NCBI RefSeq assembly: GCF_900101885.1
Contig: NZ_FNAN01000030.1
Span: 19,674 to 83,673, forward strand
Direction of reading: 5' to 3'
Length of the DNA: 64,000 bases
Source of the DNA: Dyadobacter soli
Lineage (GTDB): Bacteria; Bacteroidota; Bacteroidia; Cytophagales; Spirosomataceae
The notes beneath the pieces are model-generated. The model did no database searches. It was not told the origin of the DNA and was given only the letters and a program-made list of their open reading frames with translations. Numbering within the stretch: the stretch's first letter is position 1; the number at the start of each line of letters is the position of its first letter. Positions 43,426 to 52,869 of the stretch are shown here, piece after piece. The position numbers were made by a program, and so were the translations under genes.

Positions 43426-45228
43426 ATGAATGAATTCTACAAACTAATTCTCCTTTTCGCGTTAGGATATGTTCTTTCTTTTAGCCAATGCACTTCCAGC
43501 GGAAGCGCCGACAGCACAAAAAGGAGTGCAGAGGTGGTAGAGGCCAAACCACAGGAAGGTTTTGCCGAAGACACGGTACTCATTCACAAGTACCACAAAT
43601 TGGCTTCGGAATACCTTTTTCAGGATGCTGAGAAGTCGATGTTTTACTCCAAACACGTACTGAGGCTTTCACAAAAACACCAATGGGGAAAAGGCAAGCT
43701 GCTCGCATATAATCTACTGAGTACCTACTATTTATTGGACGGCAGCTACGACGTTCTGCGTGAGCTTTCCAATGAAACGCTCACGCTTTCAACCCAATTG
43801 AACCTGCCGATGTTCACCGCCCACGGCAAACGTTTCATGGGCGAAAGTTACTCCGAATACCGCCAGTGGGATTCTTCGCGCATCAACTACGAGCATGCCG
43901 TACAGATTTTCACCCGCCTGAAAGCCGACAGCTCGCTTGCGTTGAGCATCGAAAACCTCGGGAACTGCTACCGCGAGAAAAATATGTACGAACGGGCGGT
44001 GCAGCTTTACGAGCAATCGTATAAAATGTTCGACAAAATGAACTCCGACTGGGGCCGCGCCACGGTATTGCAAAGCATCGGCTACATGCACGTGCGTACG
44101 GCCAACTATGCCGAAGCAGAAAAATACTTCCTGCAAAGCATTACCCTGTTTCGAAAAATCCAGAACCGCTACGGCGAATTGAATTGCCTCAACGACCTCA
44201 GTAACACCTACTATTACCAGAAAAAGTACGACCAGTCGATCGAAGCGGGCCTGCGGGCATTGGCCTATTCCAAAATTTACCACTCGACCCAGCAAACGAA
44301 CTGGGCGCTCGTGACGCTGTCGCGCTCGTACAAGGCTAAGGGAATGTACGATGTGGCCCTGGATTACAGCCAGGCCGTCAATTATGTACGCCGGATGATC
44401 CACGACGAGACGATCAAGCGGCAGTACACGATGTACCAGCTCATGCACGACAACAAGCTGATGGACTCCGAAATCCAGCAGAAGATCATCAGCGAGCAAC
44501 AGACCGTACAGCGTTTCCTGATCGGCTTTTCGTGCCTTGTGATCCTGTTCGCCATATTCCTCTGGTTTAATAACAAAAAGCTCCGCAGGAAAAACGCCGA
44601 AATCCAGGCCGCATTGATCGAAGGGCAAACCATTGAAAGAAAGCGCGTTGCGGCAGAGCTGCACGACCATTTGGGCGGCACGTTGGCTTCGCTGAACTGG
44701 TACTTATATGGTATCGACAAAAAAGTACTTTCCGCAGAAGAACAGAAGATCTACGAAAGCGTCCATCAGATGGTCGGAGCGGCATATAAGGAGGTCAGAA
44801 GCCTCTCGCATAACCTTATGCCGGCCGAACTGGAAGAGCACGGGCTGATCATGGCGCTGCACCGGCTGATCAGTAAATTGAACGAAAACAAGAACATTGC
44901 ATTCGCTTTCAACCAAAAGGGAATGAATAACCGGCTCAACAACAAGATCGAGTTTGAGCTGTACAGCATTGTGCTGGAATTGACCAACAACATCATCAAG
45001 CATTCCGGCGCCACCGAAGCGTCTGTCGACCTGACCGAACACGTGAAGACGATCATGCTCGTGGTGAGCGACAATGGTACGGGCATGATCGATCCCGACC
45101 GGCAGGGCGTCGGGCTAAGAAATATCAAGAGCCGTGTGGAAAGTCTGCACGGTAAAATACAAATCCACAGCGAGGCACAGAACGGCATCCGGGTCGAAAT
45201 AGAGATCCCGAAAGTGATCATCAAGTGA
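43426..45228 (+). CDS. TPR lipoprotein sensor histidine kinase (orphan)
   Basis: A 600-residue kinase. It has a lipoprotein-like signal (ALGYVLSFSQCTSS, with Cys in lipobox position), about five tetratricopeptide repeats from residue 50 to 330 (for example LAYNLLSTYYLLDGSYDVLR, SLALSIENLGNCYREKNMYE), a membrane helix near 362-382 (FLIGFSCLVILFAIFLWF), a HisKA_3 dimerisation domain with phosphoacceptor H413 in RVAAELHDHLGG, and a HATPase domain (ELTNNIIKHSGATEAS, DNGTGMIDPDRQGVGLRNI). HisKA_3 kinases usually pair with NarL-type regulators; none is adjacent, so the partner is elsewhere. Confidence 0.9.
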   Translation: MNEFYKLILLFALGYVLSFSQCTSSGSADSTKRSAEVVEAKPQEGFAEDTVLIHKYHKLASEYLFQDAEKSMFYSKHVLRLSQKHQWGKGKLLAYNLLSTYYLLDGSYDVLRELSNETLTLSTQLNLPMFTAHGKRFMGESYSEYRQWDSSRINYEHAVQIFTRLKADSSLALSIENLGNCYREKNMYERAVQLYEQSYKMFDKMNSDWGRATVLQSIGYMHVRTANYAEAEKYFLQSITLFRKIQNRYGELNCLNDLSNTYYYQKKYDQSIEAGLRALAYSKIYHSTQQTNWALVTLSRSYKAKGMYDVALDYSQAVNYVRRMIHDETIKRQYTMYQLMHDNKLMDSEIQQKIISEQQTVQRFLIGFSCLVILFAIFLWFNNKKLRRKNAEIQAALIEGQTIERKRVAAELHDHLGGTLASLNWYLYGIDKKVLSAEEQKIYESVHQMVGAAYKEVRSLSHNLMPAELEEHGLIMALHRLISKLNENKNIAFAFNQKGMNNRLNNKIEFELYSIVLELTNNIIKHSGATEASVDLTEHVKTIMLVVSDNGTGMIDPDRQGVGLRNIKSRVESLHGKIQIHSEAQNGIRVEIEIPKVIIK

Positions 45229-45300
45229 TTATTCGCCCGCATCGAGACTGTAACGGCGCTTTTGGTCGTTACCTCTTATAGAAAAGATTGAAGCACCCTC

Positions 45301-46485
45301 ATGAATGTTACCGAAAAGGCTCAGGAATTCATCACCGAGAGCGAAAACAGCCTGCACAACGGCTCCTTTGTAAAACTCTCGCTCGGGAACTACCACGGTA
45401 CCGATGAAAGCCTGAAAAATGTTTACATCAAAAAAGTCCTCATCAAAAAAGAGCCGCGGCTGAGCCTTGCCTATCGCCACAAAACGCGCGACATTACCAA
45501 AAACCATACTTTCGAGGAGGTTACCGAAATGTTGAAGCAATGGCTCGGGACGGAATTCCGCGTGGCGACCTTGCAGACGACCGATTCGGATATTCTTTTT
45601 GAAATGCACCCCAGCGGGAAGGCAACTTTGAAGAAAAAAGCCGTCGCCAACCGGGAAGCCCCTGCATTGAGCCACGACAAGAATAAGAACCGGCTTATTT
45701 CACCCGCCGACAAAGGCTACCTGTTCGATCTGAAAATCACCGACCAGCAGGGCAACGTCTTTCACAATGCGCAGGACAAATTCCGGCAGATCAACCATTA
45801 CATCGACATTCTCAGCAGCCTCATCCGGGAGATCGATCCTGGAAAAGCTGTACGCGTTGCCGATATGGGCTCAGGCAAAGGTTACCTCACGTTCGCGTTG
45901 TACGATTACCTCAAAAATGTGCTGAAACTCGATCCGCAAGTGACCGGCATCGAATTCCGAGAAGATTTGGTGACGTTATGCAACCAGATCGCTCAAAATG
46001 CCGGGTTCGCAGGATTGTCGTTCCGGGAAGGCACGATCGACCAATTCGACGCGACGGGCACGAATATCCTCATCGCCCTGCACGCGTGCGACACGGCCAC
46101 CGACGACGCCATTTTCAAAGGTATCGAAGCAAAATCCGACCTGATCGTGGTGGCGCCCTGCTGTCACAAACAAATCCGCAGGCAAATCGAAAAGCACCGG
46201 ACGGAAAACGACGTCAGCTTTCTCACCCGGCACGGTATTTTCCTGGAAAGACAGGCGGAAATGGTAACCGATGGTATCCGCGCGCTGGTACTGGAATATT
46301 TTGGCTACAAAACGAAGGTGTTCGAATTCATTTCCGACGCGCATACGCCTAAAAACGTCCTGATAGTGGGTACCAGGGGCAGCAGAAACGAAAAATCGCA
46401 GGCTGCGGCGCTCGAAAAGATCCGCGAAGCGAAGCGGTTCTTTGGCATTGAGTACCATCACCTTGAAAGATTGGCGGGCATTTGA
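45301..46485 (+). CDS. class I SAM-dependent methyltransferase
   Basis: A 394-residue protein with a C-terminal Rossmann methyltransferase domain: AVRVADMGSGKGYLTFALYDYL (motif I), VTGIEFREDLVTLCNQIA, NILIALHACDTATDDAIFKG and VAPCCHKQIRRQIEKH. The N-terminal 140 residues form a separate domain of unknown fold. The LHACDTATDDA and PCCHK motifs are those of the family annotated as rRNA/tRNA or general methyltransferase (Methyltransf_32); the substrate is unknown. It is a single gene 72 bp after the TPR kinase. Confidence 0.85.
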   Translation: MNVTEKAQEFITESENSLHNGSFVKLSLGNYHGTDESLKNVYIKKVLIKKEPRLSLAYRHKTRDITKNHTFEEVTEMLKQWLGTEFRVATLQTTDSDILFEMHPSGKATLKKKAVANREAPALSHDKNKNRLISPADKGYLFDLKITDQQGNVFHNAQDKFRQINHYIDILSSLIREIDPGKAVRVADMGSGKGYLTFALYDYLKNVLKLDPQVTGIEFREDLVTLCNQIAQNAGFAGLSFREGTIDQFDATGTNILIALHACDTATDDAIFKGIEAKSDLIVVAPCCHKQIRRQIEKHRTENDVSFLTRHGIFLERQAEMVTDGIRALVLEYFGYKTKVFEFISDAHTPKNVLIVGTRGSRNEKSQAAALEKIREAKRFFGIEYHHLERLAGI

Positions 46486-46520
46486 AGCCGCCAAAATGCC
46501 CTTTTTACCAGCTCCGTAGC

Positions 46521-46528
46521 TATATTTG
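46521..46528 (+). promoter_or_regulatory. candidate -7 box for the MMPL exporter gene
   Basis: TATATTTG fits TAnnTTTG exactly, 28 nt before the ATG. No exact -33 is visible. Confidence 0.4.
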
Positions 46529-46556
46529 CAACTTTTTGTGAACTCAATAATCAATT

Positions 46557-48878
46557 ATGTGGAATAAAATAGCAGCTTACATTATCCGCTACCGGCTTTT
46601 GTGGGTTGCATTAGTGTTAGTATCGACGGTCTTCATGGCCTATGAAGCCAGCAAAATTGAACTCTCCTACAATTTCGCACGTATCCTGCCCTCCAACGAC
46701 CCCGTAGAGAAAGAATACCAGGATTTCCGCAAGCTTTTCGGCGAAGACGGGAGTGTAATGGTGATCGGCTGGCAGGACCCGCAGCTTTTCGAAATCAACA
46801 AATTCCGCGACTGGTGCAAGCTTTCCCAGCAAATCAAAGAAACCGAGGGGATCAAAAATGTGCTCTCCCTGGCGAATGTCTACAAAATCACGCGCAACGA
46901 TAGCCTCACCCGTTTCGATTTCTCCCCGGTTATCCGCGACATCCCCAACACACAGGCAGAGGCCGACAGCCTGAAAAAGGAGATTGCCAATCTGCCCATT
47001 TACGAAGGCCTGGTGCTGAACAGCAAAACTAATGCGACGCTGATCGTCATTACCTTCAACGACAAAGAGCTCAACTCCAAACGCCGCCTTACGATCGTCG
47101 ACGACATCGAAAAAATGGCCGAGACGTTTGCGACCAAATACAATACCGATCTGCATTATTCCGGGATGCCTTACATCCGGACCGTAAACATGAAGAAGAT
47201 CTCCGGCGAGATGGAGCTTTTCATGGGGCTGGCCGTGTTTGTGACGCTGCTCATCCTCTGGGCGTTTTTCCGGTCGTTCAGACTTACATTATTATCGATT
47301 ATAGTAGTATTGATCGGCGTGGTGTTCTCGGTGGGGACATTGCATTTATTTAACTACAAAATCACCGCGCTAACCGGCCTCATTCCTCCCCTGCTGATCG
47401 TGATCGGCGTGCCTAACTGCGTTTTCCTGATCAATAAATACCAGGCGGAGCTCGTCTCGCACAGCAACAAGGACGAAGCATTGCGCGAAATGATACGGCA
47501 GATCGGGCTTTCGACATTCCTGGCGAATATGACGACGGCTATCGGTTTCGGGGTGTTTTACTTCACAAACAGTATTTTGCTCGTCGAATTCGGCGTGGTA
47601 GCGGCCATCAGCGTGATGGTTACCTACGTGCTTTGCCTCGTGCTGCTACCGATTACGCTGCATTACATGAGCACGCCCAAGCCGCGCCATTTGAAACACC
47701 TTGAAGGAAAATGGGCGTTCGGGTTCCTCCGGATGGTGAACAACCTGGTACACAACCGCCGGAAGGAGATTTATATCGCCATGGTGATCATGATCGTCGT
47801 GTCTGCATTTGGTATGACGAAGATCAAGACGATCGGTTACGTGGTGGATGACCTGCCTAAAAAGGATGTGGTTTACACCGATTTGCGCTTTTTTGAAAAG
47901 AACTTCAACGGCGTGCTGCCTTTCGAGGTGATGATCAATACCAAACAGCCGAATGGCGTGTTTGCCGATCAGGCCAGGACTTTGTATAAAATCAAGGCGT
48001 TCCAAAGTGAAATGGCCAAGTTTCCGGAATTCTCGAAGCCGGTTTCCATTGTGGAGGCTTCCAAATTCCTTTACCAGGGTTACCGTGGCGGCGATGCCAA
48101 ATACTACGCTTTGCCCGGCGTGCTGGAACTGAACAAGATGACGCAGTACGTGCAAGGCCAGCAAGGCGCCGCAAAACAGTTGACGTCGTTCCTCAATGAA
48201 GATAAAAGCATTACCCGGCTCAGTTTCCAGATGGCCGACGTGGGTTCGGAGCGCATTAAGGAGCTGATGAACCGCATTCGTCCAAAGGTCGATTCGATTT
48301 TCAGCCCTGAACAATACAAGGTAAGCCTTACTGGGCACAGCCTTGTGTTCTTAAAAAGCAACGATTACCTGCTGAGCAACCTGTACGAAAGCTTGCTCAT
48401 CGCGATCGTCCTTATTGCAATCGTGGGAATGGCGCTTTTCCGCTCGATCCCGATCATTTTGCTTTCGAAACTGCCTTGTTTGATCCCGCTCGCGTTGACA
48501 GCCGGCATTATGGGTTATTTCGATATTTATTTCAAACCGACGACGATCCTGATTTTCAGCATTACGTTCGGTATTGCTTCGGACGGAACGGTTTACTTCC
48601 TCACGCGTTACCGCGAGGAGCTCTATAAAAACGGTCTGACACCTTCCAAAGCCGTTACAGCGTCGATCTTCGGGACGGGCCTGAGTATGATCTACACAGC
48701 GGTGATCCTCTTCTGCGGATTTTCGATCTTTTCGGCATCCAGCTTCGGCGGAACGGCCGCCATGGGGGTAATGGTATCGATTACCTTGCTGGTCGCGATG
48801 TGTACCAACCTGATCCTGCTGCCTGCATTGTTACTTTCAATCGCAAAGCGGCAGGCGAAAAATGTAAAGCCTAGTTGA
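46557..48878 (+). CDS. RND/MMPL-family exporter with sterol-sensing-like domains
   Basis: A 773-residue inner-membrane protein with the twice-repeated RND layout: a helix (LLWVALVLVSTVFMAYEASK), a large periplasmic loop, then five helices (GLAVFVTLLILWAF, LSIIVVLIGVVFSVGTL, LIPPLLIVIGVPNCVF, ...), and the same pattern again from about residue 410. NPC/MMPL-type transporters move lipids or hydrophobic compounds. Here the substrate is unknown. It overlaps or touches the M28 peptidase gene, which implies co-transcription. Confidence 0.88.
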   Translation: MWNKIAAYIIRYRLLWVALVLVSTVFMAYEASKIELSYNFARILPSNDPVEKEYQDFRKLFGEDGSVMVIGWQDPQLFEINKFRDWCKLSQQIKETEGIKNVLSLANVYKITRNDSLTRFDFSPVIRDIPNTQAEADSLKKEIANLPIYEGLVLNSKTNATLIVITFNDKELNSKRRLTIVDDIEKMAETFATKYNTDLHYSGMPYIRTVNMKKISGEMELFMGLAVFVTLLILWAFFRSFRLTLLSIIVVLIGVVFSVGTLHLFNYKITALTGLIPPLLIVIGVPNCVFLINKYQAELVSHSNKDEALREMIRQIGLSTFLANMTTAIGFGVFYFTNSILLVEFGVVAAISVMVTYVLCLVLLPITLHYMSTPKPRHLKHLEGKWAFGFLRMVNNLVHNRRKEIYIAMVIMIVVSAFGMTKIKTIGYVVDDLPKKDVVYTDLRFFEKNFNGVLPFEVMINTKQPNGVFADQARTLYKIKAFQSEMAKFPEFSKPVSIVEASKFLYQGYRGGDAKYYALPGVLELNKMTQYVQGQQGAAKQLTSFLNEDKSITRLSFQMADVGSERIKELMNRIRPKVDSIFSPEQYKVSLTGHSLVFLKSNDYLLSNLYESLLIAIVLIAIVGMALFRSIPIILLSKLPCLIPLALTAGIMGYFDIYFKPTTILIFSITFGIASDGTVYFLTRYREELYKNGLTPSKAVTASIFGTGLSMIYTAVILFCGFSIFSASSFGGTAAMGVMVSITLLVAMCTNLILLPALLLSIAKRQAKNVKPS

Positions 48879-48886
48879 AAAAGTTT

Positions 48887-50281
48887 ATGAGTTTAGAGTT
48901 CAAGAGTTTCTTTACGGCGCTATCCCTTTTCATTGCGGGGGTAGCGCTGCCCGTTTCGGCCCAAACCGACTTCCAGGCCGACTCGGCATTTATCCGCAAA
49001 ATTTACGACACCGCACTCAGCGAGGGCAAATCCTATGAATGGTTGCGGCACCTTACCCAGCAGGTCGGCCCGAGGCTGAGCGGCTCGGAAGGCGCTGCAA
49101 AGGCTGTTTTGTATACCAAATCGGTGATGGAAAGTGAGCGTTTCGATCATGTATTCCTGCAAAATGTGATGGTACCGCATTGGGTCCGCGGCGCGAAAGA
49201 GAAAGCACAGATTAGCAATGGGAAACAAAAGACGGACGTTCCTATTGCTGCATTGGGCGGTTCTATCGCCACTCCAAAAGGCGGTATCAGGGCGAAAGTG
49301 ATCGAGGTGAAGAGCTTTCAGCAGCTCCGCGACCTGGGTACCGAAAAGGTGAAAGGCAAAATTGTGTTCTTCAACCGGCCGATGGACCCTACCAAAATCA
49401 ACACATTCGAAGCCTATGCCGGTGCCGTAGAGCAACGGGCCGCAGGTGCGAGCGAGGCGGCCAAACTCGGCGCCATTGGCTCCATTACCCGCTCAATGAC
49501 CACCCGCCTGGACGACTTCCCGCATACGGGCAGCATGCGTTACGCGAGCGGCGCGCCCATGATCCCGGCGGCGGCGATCAGTACCAACGGCGCGGAGCTT
49601 TTGAGCAAAACATTACAAGCCAATCCGGAGACGGAATTCTATTTCGAACAAAACTGTGAAACGCTTCCCGACGCTGCGTCGCATAATGTGATCGGCGAAT
49701 TGAAGGGGAAAACGAATGCCGGCAAATACATTGCCATCGGCGGCCACCTCGATTCGTGGGATTTCGCGCAGGGCGCGCACGACGATGGCTCGGGCTGTGT
49801 GCAATCGATCGAGGCATTGCGGATACTGAAAGCGTTGGGGTACCAGCCTAATCATACGCTACGTGCGGTAATGTTCATGAACGAAGAAAATGGTATGAAA
49901 GGCGGCATTACTTACGCAGATTCTGCCAAATCGAAGCAGGAAACACATATTGCGGCCATCGAATCGGATCACGGCGGGTTTTCACCACGCGGTTTCGGGA
50001 TTGTGGGTACGCCTGCACAAAAGGCCAGAATACAGCAATGGGCTGGGCTGTTTGCGGCATACGGCGTTCATGAGCTGGGGCCGGGCGGTGGCGGCGCGGA
50101 TATTGGCCCGCTCGCGCAGCAGGGTACCGTGCTGCTCGGGTTAATGCCGGATACGCAGCGGTATTTCGACTATCACCACGCCGCTAACGACCGGTTTGAA
50201 GCAGTGAGCAAGCGGGAACTGGAACTGGGCGCGGCGGCTATGGCCTCCATGTTGTACCTTATCGACAAGTATGGCCTCTGA
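48887..50281 (+). CDS. exported M28-family metallopeptidase (carboxypeptidase Q-like)
   Basis: A 464-residue zinc aminopeptidase/carboxypeptidase with a signal peptide ending PVSAQT. Zinc-binding motifs are GGHLDSWDFAQGAHDDGSG (His and Asp), MNEENGMKGG (Glu), ESDHGG (Asp) and FDYHHAANDR (His). A PA-like inserted domain occupies residues about 100-200. I use the ATG of MSLEFKSFFTALSLF; a TTG at 48875 (MKKFMSLEF) would overlap the MMPL stop by 4 bases and is equally possible. It probably trims peptides in the periplasm. Confidence 0.9.
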   Translation: MSLEFKSFFTALSLFIAGVALPVSAQTDFQADSAFIRKIYDTALSEGKSYEWLRHLTQQVGPRLSGSEGAAKAVLYTKSVMESERFDHVFLQNVMVPHWVRGAKEKAQISNGKQKTDVPIAALGGSIATPKGGIRAKVIEVKSFQQLRDLGTEKVKGKIVFFNRPMDPTKINTFEAYAGAVEQRAAGASEAAKLGAIGSITRSMTTRLDDFPHTGSMRYASGAPMIPAAAISTNGAELLSKTLQANPETEFYFEQNCETLPDAASHNVIGELKGKTNAGKYIAIGGHLDSWDFAQGAHDDGSGCVQSIEALRILKALGYQPNHTLRAVMFMNEENGMKGGITYADSAKSKQETHIAAIESDHGGFSPRGFGIVGTPAQKARIQQWAGLFAAYGVHELGPGGGGADIGPLAQQGTVLLGLMPDTQRYFDYHHAANDRFEAVSKRELELGAAAMASMLYLIDKYGL

Positions 50282-50291
50282 GGGCCTGCGT

Positions 50292-50365
50292 CCGGGACGC
50301 ATCCCGGTGCCCACATCCCACGTCCCGGTGCCCAGGGCTTAAGCCCTGGGTTGTGGGATGCGGGA
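50292..50365. repeat. TTAA-centred 20-bp palindrome, copy 3, with flanking inverted repeats
   Basis: CCCAGGGCTTAAGCCCTGGG at 50331-50350 is a perfect palindrome. CATCCCAC (50314-50321) and GTGGGATG (50353-50360) form an 8-bp outer inverted repeat, and a CCGGGA/TCCCGG pair lies at 50292-50307. The element lies at the convergent ends of the M28 and Anbu genes. Confidence 0.85.
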
Positions 50366-50379
50366 TCGTCTCTCCATAT

Positions 50380-51102
50380 CTACAGCATCTTGCTGAACGT
50401 CGTATCCATCCATTCTTCCGGGATGTCGTCGAGCGCCTGTTTGAGCTTTACGGCCCATATTCTGGATATTTCCTCCATATCTTTCTGCTCGTAGCGATGT
50501 TCGGCAATGGCGAAACTGTCCTTTTTGTACAACACGACATCTATCGGAAAATCGACGTCATTGTTACTAACCCGCGTCGAATCGAATGACAGGAAGCCGG
50601 CTTTCAATGCCTGTTTCATCGTCGAATTTTCGTTCAGCACGCGGTTGAGTATGGCTTTCCCCTGGCCCGAATTGCCGATGATCACATAGGGCGAGCCTTC
50701 ATCGAGTTCCACCCAATTGCCTTCGGAGTAAAGCAGGAACAGCTTGTGGTCCTTATCGTCTTTCAGCTGGCCGCCCACGATGGTGTTGAGGTTGAATTTA
50801 AGACCGGCCCTTTCCAGGCTCGCCTTATCTTCCTCTGCCACGCGTTTGATCTGCTCACCGAATGCATTCACGGCTTTGTAAAGCTTGTTATAAACGACGC
50901 CTTCGCTGATCAGCTCTTCAAAATAATGCACGGCCTTGTCGCGCACGGACCGCAACCCGCTCGTCATGATGAACATCGAGTAGTTGTCCTGCTGGGTGAC
51001 GTACATCTTCTTCTTGGTCGTCGTATTGGTGCCTGCGGTGATCCGCGTATCTGCCAGGGCAACGAGCCCCTCTTTCACTTTAATTCCTAAGCAATAAGTC
51101 AT
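50380..51102 (-). CDS. Anbu-type proteasome-like N-terminal-Thr protease
   Basis: A 240-residue protein of the Anbu (ancestral beta subunit) branch of the proteasome superfamily. The start is the ATG of MTYCLGIKVKEGLVALADTR, so that Thr2 becomes the N-terminal nucleophile after Met removal; the longer frame to 51141 would bury it. Other marks are KKMYVTQQDNYSMFIMTSG, FNLNTIVGGQL and the SPYVIIGNSGQGKAIL block. Anbu is often encoded with a transglutaminase, an alpha-E protein and a circularly permuted ATP-grasp, none of which is next to it here. Its substrates are unknown. Confidence 0.88.
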   Translation of the reverse strand: MTYCLGIKVKEGLVALADTRITAGTNTTTKKKMYVTQQDNYSMFIMTSGLRSVRDKAVHYFEELISEGVVYNKLYKAVNAFGEQIKRVAEEDKASLERAGLKFNLNTIVGGQLKDDKDHKLFLLYSEGNWVELDEGSPYVIIGNSGQGKAILNRVLNENSTMKQALKAGFLSFDSTRVSNNDVDFPIDVVLYKKDSFAIAEHRYEQKDMEEISRIWAVKLKQALDDIPEEWMDTTFSKML

Positions 51103-51208
51103 TTTTATACTCTTTGAACCGGCCCAAAAATACCAAATCACATGCTGAACATCACAACAAATCCCTTTTTCATCGATATTTAGAACAAAACAAGTCTACA
51201 CCACCGCC

Positions 51209-52042
51209 ATGATCCACACCATTCACCTCTTCGCGGAGCTTGACCAACACCTGATTGCTTTACTCCGATCGCTTACGCCGGAAGAGTGGGAAAAACCCAC
51301 GGTAGCAAGGCTCTGGAAGGTCCGCGACGTGGCCGCGCATTTGCTCGACGGCAATGTCCGCGTGATCTCCATGTACCGCGACGGCCATTTCACTGCGCCC
51401 GACCGGGAAATAAACAGTTACGACGATTTGGTAGGTTACCTCAACCAGCTGAACGCCGATTGGGTAAATGCGTCGAAGCGAATGAGTCCCGCGTTACTCA
51501 CCGAACTCCTCGAAACCACCGGTAAGCAGTACACCGAAATCATGCAACAGCAGAACCTCGAAGCCGACGCCCTTTTTTCCGTATCCTGGGCCGGCGAAAC
51601 GGTTTCGAAAAACTGGTTCCACATTGCCCGCGAATACACCGAAAAGTGGCATCACCAGCAACAGATCCGCGACGCAGTCGGCCGGACGGACATTGTGCGC
51701 GGCATTATGACGCCCCGGCTCTTCCGCCCGCTCATCGAAACCTTCCTGCGCGGGCTCCCGCACACGTACAGGCACACACAAGCGCCCGACGGCACAGCCC
51801 TACGCATAGGCATCACGCTCGACGAGATTTTTGAATGGTTTTTGATTAAAACAGCAAACGGTTGGAAAATCAGCGGGACTTCCGAAAACGCTCCGGAAGC
51901 ATCCGTTACCCTCGATGCCGACACCGCCTGGAAACTTTTTACCAAAGCCATTAAGCCCGATGAAGCACTCGCAAAAGCACATTTAACTGGTAATAAAGAG
52001 CTTGCAGGTACTACATTAAACCTGATCGCGGTGATGGCGTAA
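51209..52042 (+). CDS. DinB/maleylpyruvate-isomerase-N-terminal family protein
   Basis: A 277-residue protein with an N-terminal DinB-like four-helix bundle in which the metal-binding histidines occur in WKVRDVAAHLLDGNV and TEKWHHQQQIRDA. The C-terminal part (about 200-277) resembles the SCP-like domain of the mycothiol-dependent maleylpyruvate isomerase family. Bacteroidota do not make mycothiol, so the thiol partner, if any, would be bacillithiol or another thiol; that is unknown. It stands alone upstream of an SGNH hydrolase gene. Confidence 0.78.
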   Translation: MIHTIHLFAELDQHLIALLRSLTPEEWEKPTVARLWKVRDVAAHLLDGNVRVISMYRDGHFTAPDREINSYDDLVGYLNQLNADWVNASKRMSPALLTELLETTGKQYTEIMQQQNLEADALFSVSWAGETVSKNWFHIAREYTEKWHHQQQIRDAVGRTDIVRGIMTPRLFRPLIETFLRGLPHTYRHTQAPDGTALRIGITLDEIFEWFLIKTANGWKISGTSENAPEASVTLDADTAWKLFTKAIKPDEALAKAHLTGNKELAGTTLNLIAVMA

Positions 52043-52095
52043 GCCAAATTCAATGACGATCGATCCGAAGCGGGCTGTAAAACAGTATATGAGGT

Positions 52096-52797
52096 ATGAA
52101 ACTGTATCAGATTGCGATCCTATTTTGCATACTGTCCTGCGGCGGCACACAAAGCCCGGTACCGTCCGCGCCGGGGCACAACGACCCCGCCGATGAAACC
52201 GGTAAGCCGCATTACCTCGCCCTGGGCGATTCTTACACAATCGGACAGAGCGTCGCACCGGACGAAAGGTGGCCCGTCATATTAGCCGACGAGTTGAAAA
52301 AAGTGGGAAAGCCAGTCGCAACGCCTGAAATCATCGCACGGACCGGCTGGACGACGCGTAACTTGCTCGACGCATTGGAGCAAAGCCCGCCCACCGGCAC
52401 ATTCGACCTGGTGTCGCTCCTGATCGGTGTCAACAATCAGTACCAGGGCAGAAATATGGAGGAATACCGCGTCGAGTTCCGTCAGTTGCTCGTCAAAGCG
52501 GTAGCCTATGCCGGCGACGATGCGGGGAATGTATTCGTGCTATCCATTCCGGATTGGGGCGTAACAGCCATGGGCGAGGGCAACCGCGACCATATTTCCG
52601 GCGAAATCGACCGTTTCAATGCCATTGCTAAGGACGAATGCGATAAGCTGAAAATCGTTTTTATCGACATTACCGGCATATCACGCAAAGCGCTCAATGA
52701 CCCTAGCATGATCGCCAGCGACCAGCTGCACTTCTCGGGGAAAATGTACAGGTTATGGGTCAATGAGGCCATTTTACAGGTCAGAAAGCTTTTTTGA
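52096..52797 (+). CDS. SGNH/GDSL hydrolase lipoprotein
   Basis: A 233-residue protein with a lipoprotein signal (MKLYQIAILFCILSCGG, Cys in lipobox). The SGNH blocks are LALGDSYTIGQSV (block I nucleophile Ser), LLIGVNNQYQGR (GxN block III) and DQLHFSGKMY (block V, Asp and His). It is an esterase or lipase at the outer membrane or periplasm. It ends before the convergent ferredoxin gene. Confidence 0.9.
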   Translation: MKLYQIAILFCILSCGGTQSPVPSAPGHNDPADETGKPHYLALGDSYTIGQSVAPDERWPVILADELKKVGKPVATPEIIARTGWTTRNLLDALEQSPPTGTFDLVSLLIGVNNQYQGRNMEEYRVEFRQLLVKAVAYAGDDAGNVFVLSIPDWGVTAMGEGNRDHISGEIDRFNAIAKDECDKLKIVFIDITGISRKALNDPSMIASDQLHFSGKMYRLWVNEAILQVRKLF

Positions 52798-52805
52798 TAA
52801 ACTAA

Positions 52806-52834
52806 AAACCTCCGCTGTATGCCAGCGAAGGTTT
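52806..52834 (-). terminator. terminator after the [2Fe-2S] ferredoxin gene
   Basis: AAACCTTCGCTG pairs with CAGCGGAGGTTT on the minus strand (one U-G pair), 5-nt loop, then TTTTAG. The plus-strand version has a C-A mismatch, so the minus strand is the better former. Confidence 0.75.
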
Positions 52835-52869
52835 ATGTACTATTATTCCAAAATTCTAATAACCTAATT

